Source: Pseudomonadales bacterium
GTDB lineage: Bacteria > Pseudomonadota > Gammaproteobacteria > Pseudomonadales > Halieaceae
Direction of reading: 5' to 3'
Length of the DNA stretch: 64,000 nucleotides
Assembly: GCA_024234815.1 (NCBI GenBank)
Contig: JACKNO010000001.1
Coordinates: 496,001 to 560,000 of the forward strand
In this document: positions 17,041-24,975 of the stretch, piece by piece
Position numbering within the stretch: position 1 is the first letter of the stretch
How the letters are laid out: the number at the start of each line of letters is the position of its first letter
Position numbers and translations under genes: made by a program
The notes under the pieces: generated by a model
Database searches by the model: none
What the model was told of the DNA's origin: nothing
What the model saw: only the letters and a program-made list of their open reading frames with translations

Positions 17041-17820
17041 CTATTTCTCGAAGTGCATCACGGTCTTCCACCACAGCCGGGGGAAGAGCGCGCGCCAAAG
17101 GTAGAGCAACCGGGCCTCACCCGGGTAGATGATGTCCCTGTCCCTGGCTACTCCTTTCTCGATGGCATTGACGATTTTTTCCGGGTCGGCCAGGCGCCCG
17201 TTTTTTCGTGCCTCGAGGATACTTCCCGGGCTGTCGGTTGCCAGTGTCTGGTCGATCAGCGCGGTGTTAACGGCGGGGGGGCAGACCAGGTGAGCGCGTA
17301 CGCCGGAGCCACGAATTTCGTTTTGCAGCACTTCCATGTACGCATTGACTGCTGCCTTGGTCGCGCAGTAGGCGCCCATCTTCGGCACCAGCGCTATACC
17401 CGCTATCGAGCCAAAAGCGATGACGCGCCCGGTTTTGCGGGCCAGCATGCCGGGCAGTACCGCCTGCACCATGTAGGTAGTGCCGAAATAGTTGATACGG
17501 AACAGGCGCTCCATAGCTTCATGGCTGTGGTCGATTAACTTGTGGCTGGGCATCAGCGCGGCGGCGTGGACCAGCAGGTCGACAGCTCCGACAGTCTGTT
17601 CGACCTCCGCTACCCGGGCCTCCACTTCCCCCAGCCTGGAAATATCGCAGCGAAAGGGGCTGATGTTGTCGGCCTCTGCGGCGGTGCTCTGCAAGCCCTC
17701 GTCGTTGACATCGAATATCGCCACCCTGGCGCCCTGGGATGCCAGCCGCCGGGCGATTATCTGCCCCATGCCGCTGGCTCCGCCAGTTACGATTGCCACC
17801 CTGCCCGCCATGTCTTTCAT
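17041..17820 (-). CDS. Short-chain dehydrogenase/reductase
   Basis: NAD(P)-dependent oxidoreductase of 259 aa. The cofactor motif TGGASGMGQ (about 12-20), the catalytic Ser region FGSIAGI and the YCATK active-site Tyr/Lys are present. After the core, a C-terminal segment (LLYLWRALFPRLWWK) is hydrophobic and could touch the membrane, as in SDRs acting on lipids. Asp39 in IFDVND suggests NAD preference. Substrate unknown. Confidence 0.88.
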   Translation of the reverse strand: MKDMAGRVAIVTGGASGMGQIIARRLASQGARVAIFDVNDEGLQSTAAEADNISPFRCDISRLGEVEARVAEVEQTVGAVDLLVHAAALMPSHKLIDHSHEAMERLFRINYFGTTYMVQAVLPGMLARKTGRVIAFGSIAGIALVPKMGAYCATKAAVNAYMEVLQNEIRGSGVRAHLVCPPAVNTALIDQTLATDSPGSILEARKNGRLADPEKIVNAIEKGVARDRDIIYPGEARLLYLWRALFPRLWWKTVMHFEK

Positions 17821-18032
17821 CGCTGCCGTTTTTCCCGTGATACTGAGCCAGTGTCCACCATGGTGCGTTTCGGCGCCGCCGGCGGCAAGACCCGAAGCGG
17901 CCAGCGGGATTGACGGATTCAGTCTACACTCCCCCGCCCGGCATCCCGGGGCCTTGACAGCAGGTTCCGTGGAAAACCGCCGAGTATGCTCCGGGCTGCT
18001 TTAGAACAGGGGGTTTCGTAAATAGTAAGTGA

Positions 18033-18521
18033 TTACAAACGCGTTTGGTCGGATATATGGTCGAGGGGAAGCTCGGTGCGCTGTATCACGCGGCGCAGTT
18101 CAAAACTGGAGTGGACGCCTGCGACTCCCGCGATGCGGGTCAGTTTGCCGAGCAGGAATTTCTCGTAGTACTCCATGTCCGGGACCACTGCCTTGAGCAG
18201 GTAATCCGACGCCTGTCCGGTCACCACGGAACACTCCATGACCTCGGGATAATGGGCGACCTCCGCCTCAAAAGCCTCAAAGCGATCCGGGGTATGCCGG
18301 TCCATGCTGATTCCGATATACGCGGTCAACTTGAGTCCCAGCATCGACTGGTTCAGGAGGGTGACATGGCGCCGTATCAACCCCGACTCCTCCAGGCGCC
18401 TGACGCGCCTGGAACAGGGTGTGGGCGACAGGCCGACCTGCTCGGCCAACTCCAGATTGCTGATGCGGCCGTTGCCCTGCATCGCTACCAGTATGCGGCG
18501 ATCGATTCTATCAAGCTTCAT
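18033..18521 (-). CDS. Lrp/AsnC family transcriptional regulator
   Basis: A 162-aa regulator with an N-terminal winged helix-turn-helix (LAEQVGLSPTPCSRRVRRLEESG) and a C-terminal RAM ligand-binding domain. Such proteins sense amino acids and bind AT-rich DNA as oligomers. It is divergent from leuA across 297 bp that contain AT-rich palindromes, so control of itself and perhaps leuA is a reasonable inference. Its specific ligand is unknown. Confidence 0.92.
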   Translation of the reverse strand: MKLDRIDRRILVAMQGNGRISNLELAEQVGLSPTPCSRRVRRLEESGLIRRHVTLLNQSMLGLKLTAYIGISMDRHTPDRFEAFEAEVAHYPEVMECSVVTGQASDYLLKAVVPDMEYYEKFLLGKLTRIAGVAGVHSSFELRRVIQRTELPLDHISDQTRL

Positions 18522-18576
18522 AAGTACGAGGTCTCCTGCGGTGTAGTGCTGTCGCCTAAACGAAGTTAAATAGATA

Positions 18577-18597
18577 CTATCACTATTAATATGATAG
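18577..18597. promoter_or_regulatory. AT-rich palindrome, candidate Lrp-family operator
   Basis: CTATCA (18577-18582) and TGATAG (18592-18597) are perfect inverted arms around a 9-bp AT spacer, in a very AT-rich stretch (about 18565-18620). A further CTATCA occurs at 18649-18654. The position just upstream of the Lrp-type gene fits autoregulation. No binding evidence exists. Confidence 0.35.
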
Positions 18598-18669
18598 ATA
18601 TTAGATATTTATAGCGATAACAGCTTGTAAATGTGGAATATTTGCAATCTATCACTAACTGCGCATGGG

Positions 18670-18675
18670 TATACT
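18670..18675 (+). promoter_or_regulatory. Candidate -10 of leuA
   Basis: TATACT at 18670-18675 is a good -10. The nearest TTGCAA (18642-18647) is 22 bp away, too far for an ordinary -35, so activation is likely if this promoter is real. The predicted start, near 18682, coincides with the first base-paired arm of the leader at 18684. Confidence 0.4.
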
Positions 18676-18683
18676 ACGCATCC

Positions 18684-18811
18684 GGCTGTCAAATCACCTG
18701 TTGTCCGGCGCCGGTGGAATTACCCATTCCACAACGCGCTATGCCCTGGCCCTACCCGGGCCGCGAGGGCCGACAGGTGAACAGCCCCCCAATTACTGAC
18801 GAACCCGGGTA
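18684..18811 (+). promoter_or_regulatory. Structured leuA leader RNA, candidate cis-regulator
   Basis: GGCTGT (18684-18689) pairs with ACAGCC (18781-18786) and CACCTGT (18695-18701) pairs with ACAGGTG (18773-18779), giving a 13-bp bipartite closing stem. Inside are hairpin GTGGAAT/ATTCCAC (18714-18732) with loop TACCC, and hairpin GCCCT-GGCCC/GGGCC-AGGGC (18743-18770) with loop TACCC. The segment TACCCGGG (18753-18760) is the exact complement of CCCGGGTA (18804-18811), which ends 7 nt before the leuA ATG where the ribosome binding site should be. This suggests a switch controlling translation. It matches no riboswitch I can name. Confidence 0.5.
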
Positions 18812-18818
18812 ACACGGC

Positions 18819-20495
18819 ATGAGCAGCTTCGACTATCGCAAATACCAGCCTTTCCAATCCATTGCCATGCCGGGCCGGCGCTGGCCCGACCGGGCCATCG
18901 ACAAGGCGCCGCAGTGGTGTAGCGTCGATTTGCGCGATGGCAACCAGGCCCTGATCGAGCCCATGACCACCCGCCAGAAATCATTGCTGTGGGACCAGCT
19001 GGTGAAAATCGGATTCAAGGAGATCGAGGTGGGCTTTCCCTCTGCTTCGGGCCATGACTACGAGTTCGTGCGCGATCTTATCGACAATGACCGCATCCCG
19101 CAGGATGTCACCGTGCAGGTGCTCACCCAGGCCAGGCCCGACCTCATCAGGAAGACTTTCGAGTCCCTGAAAGGCGTGCGCCGCGCCATCGTGCACGTCT
19201 ACAACTCCACCTCCACGGTGCAGCGCGAACAGGTATTCGGCCTGGACCGCGAAGGCATCATCGACATCGCGGTTAAAGGCGCGGAACTGGTGCGGGACTG
19301 CGCCGCGAAGCAACCGGAAACCGAGTGGGTCTTTGAGTATTCGCCGGAGAGCTTCACCGGCACCGAGTTGGATTTCGCCGTCCAGGTCTGCGATGCGGTC
19401 ACTGCCGTGTGGCAACCGACCCCCGAACACCCCGTGATCCTCAACCTGCCGGCCACGGTGGAAATGAGCACGCCCAATGTCTATGCCGACCAGATCGAAT
19501 GGTTCTGTGACCATGTGGCCAACCGGGACAGCCTGTTGATTTCCCTGCACACCCATAACGACCGGGGTTGCGCCGTGGCGGCCGCGGAGCTCGGTGTGCT
19601 GGCCGGCGCAGACCGGGTCGAGGGGACGTTGATGGGCAATGGCGAGCGCACCGGCAATATGGATATTGTCACCATGGCGATGAATCTTTACAGCCAGGGC
19701 GTCGACCCGCGCCTGAACCTCGGCCAGATGGATGAGATCATCCGGACAGTCAAGGAATGCACCCAACTGCCCGTGCATCCGCGCCACCCCTATGCGGGGG
19801 AGCTGGTTTTTACCGCGTTTTCCGGCAGCCACCAGGATGCGATCAAGAAGTGCCTGGCCCGGCGCGAAGACAGCAAGCCCTGGGAAGTGGCCTATCTGCC
19901 GATAGATCCGGCGGATATAGGCAGGTCCTACCAGGAAGTTATTCGTATCAACAGCCAGTCGGGCAAGGGTGGTATCGCCTATGTACTGGAGCGCGATTTC
20001 GGCCTGCAATTGCCGCGTTGGCTGCAGATTGATTTCAGTCAGGCGGTGCAGGCCTATGCCGAAGCCCATGAAGCGGAAGTGGGTTCCGAGGAGTTGTACG
20101 ACCTGTTCCAGAAGACCTATTGCGGCAGTGACGGTCGCTGGACCCTGGGCAAATACCAGGTCAACAGGGAGGCAGGCGCAGACAAACTGCAGGCGGAGTT
20201 GCGGCAGGGAGCGGCGGTACACACGCTCACTGGCTCGGGCAATGGCGTGGTTGCGTCGTTTGTCGATGCTATGGAACACTTTACCGGCAAGCAGATCGTG
20301 CTGGTGGAATACAGCGAACACGCGCTCAGCCACAGCGCCGATGCCGAGGCAGTTTGTTACATCCAGTTGAACGTCAACGGCAACCGCTATTGCGGCGTGG
20401 GTCGCAGTCACGACATTATCCAGGCCTCCCTGGATGGCATTCTGGGTGCGATCAACAGGGAAACTGCCGACGACGACCGGGAGGCCGCCGCCTGA
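18819..20495 (+). CDS. leuA: 2-isopropylmalate synthase
   Basis: First committed enzyme of leucine biosynthesis, condensing acetyl-CoA with 2-oxoisovalerate. The 558-aa protein is of the longer LeuA type. The catalytic TIM barrel begins SVDLRDGNQALIEP and includes HTHNDRGCAVAAAEL (metal His residues, about 243) and GNGERTGNMD. The C-terminal LeuA dimer/regulatory domain (about 430-550) should confer leucine feedback inhibition. The ATG at 18819 has only a weak GGGTAA upstream, which is unusual and bears on the leader RNA described separately. Confidence 0.97.
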   Translation: MSSFDYRKYQPFQSIAMPGRRWPDRAIDKAPQWCSVDLRDGNQALIEPMTTRQKSLLWDQLVKIGFKEIEVGFPSASGHDYEFVRDLIDNDRIPQDVTVQVLTQARPDLIRKTFESLKGVRRAIVHVYNSTSTVQREQVFGLDREGIIDIAVKGAELVRDCAAKQPETEWVFEYSPESFTGTELDFAVQVCDAVTAVWQPTPEHPVILNLPATVEMSTPNVYADQIEWFCDHVANRDSLLISLHTHNDRGCAVAAAELGVLAGADRVEGTLMGNGERTGNMDIVTMAMNLYSQGVDPRLNLGQMDEIIRTVKECTQLPVHPRHPYAGELVFTAFSGSHQDAIKKCLARREDSKPWEVAYLPIDPADIGRSYQEVIRINSQSGKGGIAYVLERDFGLQLPRWLQIDFSQAVQAYAEAHEAEVGSEELYDLFQKTYCGSDGRWTLGKYQVNREAGADKLQAELRQGAAVHTLTGSGNGVVASFVDAMEHFTGKQIVLVEYSEHALSHSADAEAVCYIQLNVNGNRYCGVGRSHDIIQASLDGILGAINRETADDDREAAA

Positions 20496-20510
20496 CGTCG
20501 ACCCAATTGT

Positions 20511-20527
20511 AGCCTGGCCGGCTTTTT
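20511..20527 (+). terminator. Weak terminator-like hairpin after leuA
   Basis: AGCC (20511-20514) and GGCT (20520-20523) form a 4-bp stem followed by five T. The stem is short, so efficiency is doubtful. The remaining sequence up to about 20728 shows no gene or clear promoter. Confidence 0.3.
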
Positions 20528-20728
20528 ACCATGGCCCGGTGATCCTGTAGAGGGCTCCTGCCGTAACAACGGTGTATAGACGCGGCACTTCGCTGCGAGT
20601 GTGGCGATGCGGCAAGTCGGGGTAGACTTGCGCACCGCCCGTTGCGGGATAGTTGCGCAGCTGGCTCGAAGGCGCGAGAATCCTGCCGCAAGGCTGTACT
20701 GCCAACTGGGTTGGCGCTAACCGGGAGA

Positions 20729-21616
20729 ATGGGCGTGGCCGGACGCGTGGCGTGTGCAAGAACCCGGGTGCTGGTAGGCGCCAGCCTGTTGCTATGGCTG
20801 GTGGGTTGCAGCGGCACCACCTTCGTATACAACCGGCTCGACAGTATCCTGCCCTGGTATGTGGACGACTATGTCGAATTGAACGGTCACCAGGAGCGCC
20901 AACTCGACCAGGCATTGCAACCATTCCTGAGGTGGCACCGCCAGCAGGAACTGCCGCGCTATCTCGACCTGCTGAACAAGGTAGAAGCCAGCCTCGACCA
21001 GCCTGTGACCCCCGGGGAAGTGAGGTCGCTGTATGAGGGCATGGAGATCGCCTGGCTGCGTCTGGAGCAGGAGTCCCTGGAATGGCTGCTGGCCCTGGGC
21101 GATACACTTTCCGAAGCGCAGGTGCAGGAATTCCTGGGGTATTTGCAGGAAAAACAGGAAGAATACGAAGAGGAATACCTCGGCAGAAGCGAGCCCGAAT
21201 ACCGCGAGGAATCCTACGACAGTTTTGCCGACACCCTGGAGGATTACCTGGGCAGGCTGACTCCCGCGCAACGCGAGCGACTACTGCTGGCAAGCGCCGC
21301 CCTGCAGCGCTCGGATGCGATCTGGCTGAAGGAGCGAGCTGCCTGGCAGGAGCGCCTGGTTGTATTGATGCAGCGGCAGTTGGGCTGGAAGGAGCGCGTA
21401 CGCGAGTCCATAGCCCGGCGTTCCGAGACCGTATCGCCCGAGTACGTGCAGGTGTTTGAACACAATCTGAATGTGGTATTCGCGGCGATCTCGGACGTAC
21501 TCAACATGCGCACCGAAAAACAGGACCGACATCTGCGCAGGGAACTGGACGACCTGCGCGAGGACCTGCAAACCCTGATCGCTGAAGATGCCGACGCACC
21601 GGCGGAGTCAGCCTGA
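20729..21616 (+). CDS. Outer-membrane-type lipoprotein (DUF6279-like)
   Basis: A lipoprotein of about 295 aa. A basic N-terminus and hydrophobic stretch end in the lipobox LVGC (Cys27). The mature part is helical and charged, with a Glu-rich segment (QEKQEEYEEEYLGR) and coiled-coil-like C-terminus. The start is the ATG at 20729 or the in-frame GTG at 20735, which is better spaced from GGGAG (20723-20727). Frames further upstream lack a signal peptide. The fold resembles a family annotated DUF6279; the function is unknown. Confidence 0.75.
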   Translation: MGVAGRVACARTRVLVGASLLLWLVGCSGTTFVYNRLDSILPWYVDDYVELNGHQERQLDQALQPFLRWHRQQELPRYLDLLNKVEASLDQPVTPGEVRSLYEGMEIAWLRLEQESLEWLLALGDTLSEAQVQEFLGYLQEKQEEYEEEYLGRSEPEYREESYDSFADTLEDYLGRLTPAQRERLLLASAALQRSDAIWLKERAAWQERLVVLMQRQLGWKERVRESIARRSETVSPEYVQVFEHNLNVVFAAISDVLNMRTEKQDRHLRRELDDLREDLQTLIAEDADAPAESA

Positions 21617-21655
21617 GGAAAACGCTGAGCCCGCGGGCGCGAAGTGCCGGCCCGA

Positions 21656-23500
21656 TCAATCCAGCAGTGACAAATCCCTCACCGCGCCCTTGTCGGCGCT
21701 GGTAACCATCTTGGCGTAAACCTTCAGCGCGGTGCTCACCTTGCGCGGGCGCGCGGCCGCCGGCTGCCAGGCCTTGTCGCCAAGCGCCTCCATCTCGAGC
21801 CGGCGCGCGGCCAGTTCCTCGGCACTGAGCGCCACGTTGATACTGCGCCCGGGAATATCGATATTGATGGTGTCCCCCTGCCGTACCAGCGCGATCGCGC
21901 CCCCCGCCGCGGCTTCGGGCGAGGCGTGGCCGATCGAAAGTCCGGAGGTGCCGCCCGAAAAGCGGCCGTCGGTGAGCAGCGCGCAAACCTTGCCCAGGTC
22001 CTTCGATTTCAGGTAACTGGTCGGGTAGAGCATCTCCTGCATGCCGGGGCCGCCGCGGGGTCCCTCGTAGCGGATGATCACCACGTCGCCGGGCTTTACC
22101 CGGTCGTTGAGAATGTCGTCCACCGCGCCCTCCTGGCTTTCGCAGATGTGGGCGGGGCCGGAGAATACCAGGATGCTTTCATCCACGCCGGAGGTCTTCA
22201 CGACGCAGCCGTCTTCCGCGATATTGCCGAACAGGACGGCGAGCCCGCCCTCCGTCGAATAGGCATTGGCCAGCGAACGGATGCAGCCGGACTCCCGATC
22301 GATGTCCAGGCTCGGCCAGCGGGTCTCCTGGCTGAACGCGGTCTGGGTGGGAATTCCGGCGGGGCCGGCGCTGAAGAACTTGTGCACGGCCTTGTCGTCC
22401 GTCTGCACGATATCCCAGTTGGCCAGCGCTTCTTTCATGGTCCTGCTGTGTACCGTCGGGGAATCCGTGTGCAGCAGGCCCGCGCGGTCGAGTTCGCCCA
22501 GAATGCCCATGATGCCACCTGCCCGGTGTACATCCTCCATGTGGTACAGCGGTGTATTGGGCGCTACCTTGCACAACTGCGGAACCTTGCGCGACAGGCG
22601 GTCGATATCCGCGAGGGTGAAATCGAGCTCCGCTTCCTGGGCTGCCGCCAGTAGGTGCAGGATAGTATTGGTCGAGCCCCCCATTGCGATATCCAGGCAC
22701 ATGGCATTTTCAAAGGCCTTGAAACTACCGATCGCGCGCGGCAGCACGGATTCGTCACCCTGCCGGTAGTAGCGATCACACAACTCTACCGCCAGGCGCC
22801 CGGCCCGTAAAAACAATTGTTCGCGATCGGCGTGGGTCGCCAGGGTGGAGCCGTTGCCGGGCAGGCTGAGGCCCAGCGCCTCGGTCAGGCAGTTCATGGA
22901 ATTGGCGGTGAACATGCCAGAGCATGAGCCGCAGGTTGGACAGGCCGAGCGCTCGTACTCCGCCACTTTCTCGTCGCTGGCGCTGTCATCCACCGCGATC
23001 ACCATAGCGTCCACCAGGTCCAGCTTGTGCTCTGACAGTTTGGTTTTACCGGCCTCCATGGGGCCGCCGGATACGAATACCACGGGAATGTTCAGGCGCA
23101 TGGCGGCATTGAGCATGCCGGGGGTGATCTTGTCGCAGTTGGAGATACAGACCATGGCGTCGGCGCAGTGGGCGTTCACCATGTATTCCACCGAGTCGGA
23201 AATAATGTCCCGGGACGGCAGGCTGTACAGCATGCCGTCGTGGCCCATGGCGATACCGTCGTCCACGGCAATGGTATTGAACTCCTTGGCTACCCCGCCG
23301 GCTGCTTCGATTTCCCGCGCCACCAGCTGGCCGAGATCCTTCAGGTGGACATGGCCGGGTACAAACTGGGTGAATGAGTTGACCACCGCGATGATGGGTT
23401 TGCCAAAATCGTTGTCTTTCATTCCGGTGGCGCGCCACAAGGCGCGGGCGCCTGCCATATTGCGGCCGTGAGTGGAGGTTTTGGAGCGATAATCTGGCAT
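21656..23500 (-). CDS. ilvD: Dihydroxy-acid dehydratase
   Basis: Iron-sulfur dehydratase of branched-chain amino acid and pantothenate synthesis. The 614-aa length matches Escherichia coli IlvD. Cluster and metal ligands are visible: the first Cys region, CISNCDK (Cys122, Lys124) and CPTCGSCSGMF (near 195). I use the ATG giving MPDYRSKTS; an upstream ATG at 23569 adds an atypical 23-residue extension. A GGGCTGG/CCAGCCC hairpin (23518-23541) lies in its 5' leader. It is downstream of argA by 83 bp on the same strand. Confidence 0.97.
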   Translation of the reverse strand: MPDYRSKTSTHGRNMAGARALWRATGMKDNDFGKPIIAVVNSFTQFVPGHVHLKDLGQLVAREIEAAGGVAKEFNTIAVDDGIAMGHDGMLYSLPSRDIISDSVEYMVNAHCADAMVCISNCDKITPGMLNAAMRLNIPVVFVSGGPMEAGKTKLSEHKLDLVDAMVIAVDDSASDEKVAEYERSACPTCGSCSGMFTANSMNCLTEALGLSLPGNGSTLATHADREQLFLRAGRLAVELCDRYYRQGDESVLPRAIGSFKAFENAMCLDIAMGGSTNTILHLLAAAQEAELDFTLADIDRLSRKVPQLCKVAPNTPLYHMEDVHRAGGIMGILGELDRAGLLHTDSPTVHSRTMKEALANWDIVQTDDKAVHKFFSAGPAGIPTQTAFSQETRWPSLDIDRESGCIRSLANAYSTEGGLAVLFGNIAEDGCVVKTSGVDESILVFSGPAHICESQEGAVDDILNDRVKPGDVVIIRYEGPRGGPGMQEMLYPTSYLKSKDLGKVCALLTDGRFSGGTSGLSIGHASPEAAAGGAIALVRQGDTINIDIPGRSINVALSAEELAARRLEMEALGDKAWQPAAARPRKVSTALKVYAKMVTSADKGAVRDLSLLD

Positions 23501-23583
23501 CGTGTTCACCGTGCGCGGGGCTGGCACTGGCGGACCAGCCCGATCAAAAAAGGGAAGGAAGGATAGCAAAACAGCCGCGACTA

Positions 23584-24900
23584 CTACAGTGCTTTGAAAA
23601 ACACCTTGGAATTGCGCTGCAGGTTGTACAGGGATTGCTTTCTGCCGGGGAGCGCGTCGCGGGGCTGTTCGATAAACCCCTGCTCGATGAACCAGTGCGC
23701 GGTCTGGGTGGTCAGCACGAATACCCGGTCCAGGCCCTGTCGCCTGGCCCGCTGTTCCAGTTCCTTTAGCAGCCGTTGGCCGCGGCGACCACCGCGGTAA
23801 TCCGGGTGGGAGACGATGCAGGCGATCTCTCCGCAGCCGTCCTCTTCAAAGGGGTAGAGCGCGGCGCAGGCGATGATGCGGTGGTCCCGCTCCAGCAGGA
23901 GGAACTGGGCGATCTCGGTTTCCAGCAACTCGCGGGATCGTTTCAGCAATATACCCTGCTGCTCAAGCGGTGCGATCAATTCGAGGATGCCGCCGACGTC
24001 ATCGATATTCGCCTCCCGCGATTGCTCGTAATTGTCGTTGGCGACAAGGGTGCCGCTGCCATCGTGGGTGAACAGTTCCTCCAGCAGTGCGCAATCGTCG
24101 TTGTAGCTGATGATATGGCAGCGGGAAACACCGGCCAGGCAGGCGCTCCTGGCGGCGCTGAGCATGGCCGCCTGGTCCCGGTCCGGTATCTCGAGGCGGC
24201 CGATTTCGCCGGTCATACACTGACGGACGAGCGCGCCCGCACTATCCAGAACACCCTCAGCCTCGCCGAACATGATCAATTTGTCCGCGCCGATGGCCGA
24301 CGCGCAGTGCACGGCGATATCCTCCAGCGCCAGGCTGAAAATTTCCCCGGTCGGAGAGTAGCCCAGCGGTGAGACCAGGACGATAGAGCCGTCTTCCAGT
24401 TGGCGCCTGATACCGGTTACATCGATGCGGCGCACCTTGCCCGTATGGTGAAAATCTACGCCGTCCACCACCCCGATGGGGCGTGCGGTTACAAAATTGC
24501 CCGAACAGACCCGGATTCGCGCGCCCTGCATGGGGGAGTTGGGCAGGCCCATCGACAGCAGGGCCTCAATCTGTGCCCGCAGCGAGCCGGCGGCATCCTT
24601 GACGTGTTCCAGGGCCGCGGTATCGGTGATGCGCATACCGTTGTGGAATTCGGTCTGCTGCCCCGCCTGTGCCAGGCGCTCGGCGATCTGCGGCCGGGAG
24701 CCGTGAATCAGCACCAGGCGCACGCCCAGGCTGTTGAGCAGCGCGATATCGTGGAAGATATTCGAGAAGTTTTCATGTTGCGCAACCTCGCCCCCCAGCA
24801 TCAGCACAAAGGTCTTGCCCCGGTGCGCGTTGATGTAGGGTGCGGTGTTCCTCAACCAGCGAATATTGGCCCGGCCCGGCGTTGTCACGATATCATCCAA
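23584..24900 (-). CDS. argA: N-acetylglutamate synthase
   Basis: First step of arginine synthesis, acetylating glutamate. The protein joins an amino acid kinase-like domain (about 25-290; PYINAHRGKTFVLMLGGE) to a C-terminal GNAT domain (about 300-438; VSHPDYRGGRRGQRLL is the acetyl-CoA loop). This ArgA layout is usually arginine-inhibited. The start is uncertain: a TTG at 24900 has no clear ribosome binding site, and a GTG at 24888 would give MTTPGRANIRW. Confidence 0.95.
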   Translation of the reverse strand: MDDIVTTPGRANIRWLRNTAPYINAHRGKTFVLMLGGEVAQHENFSNIFHDIALLNSLGVRLVLIHGSRPQIAERLAQAGQQTEFHNGMRITDTAALEHVKDAAGSLRAQIEALLSMGLPNSPMQGARIRVCSGNFVTARPIGVVDGVDFHHTGKVRRIDVTGIRRQLEDGSIVLVSPLGYSPTGEIFSLALEDIAVHCASAIGADKLIMFGEAEGVLDSAGALVRQCMTGEIGRLEIPDRDQAAMLSAARSACLAGVSRCHIISYNDDCALLEELFTHDGSGTLVANDNYEQSREANIDDVGGILELIAPLEQQGILLKRSRELLETEIAQFLLLERDHRIIACAALYPFEEDGCGEIACIVSHPDYRGGRRGQRLLKELEQRARRQGLDRVFVLTTQTAHWFIEQGFIEQPRDALPGRKQSLYNLQRNSKVFFKAL

Positions 24901-24975
24901 GCTATTGATAAATAGATAATTATTAAGAGTACCGAAAGGTGGCCGGATTACCTAATGGCAATAATGCACAGGGCA

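Noticed and set aside
17821..18032. Possible short gene between the SDR and Lrp genes
   Set aside because: Frames here overlap the SDR antisense and lack starts with ribosome binding sites; I see no structure either.
18741..18812. A 23-codon frame starting at ATG 18741 and ending in the leuA ribosome binding site
   Set aside because: It has no leucine codons and no ribosome binding site; its frame crosses the second hairpin. The 44-codon frame is a better leader-peptide candidate.
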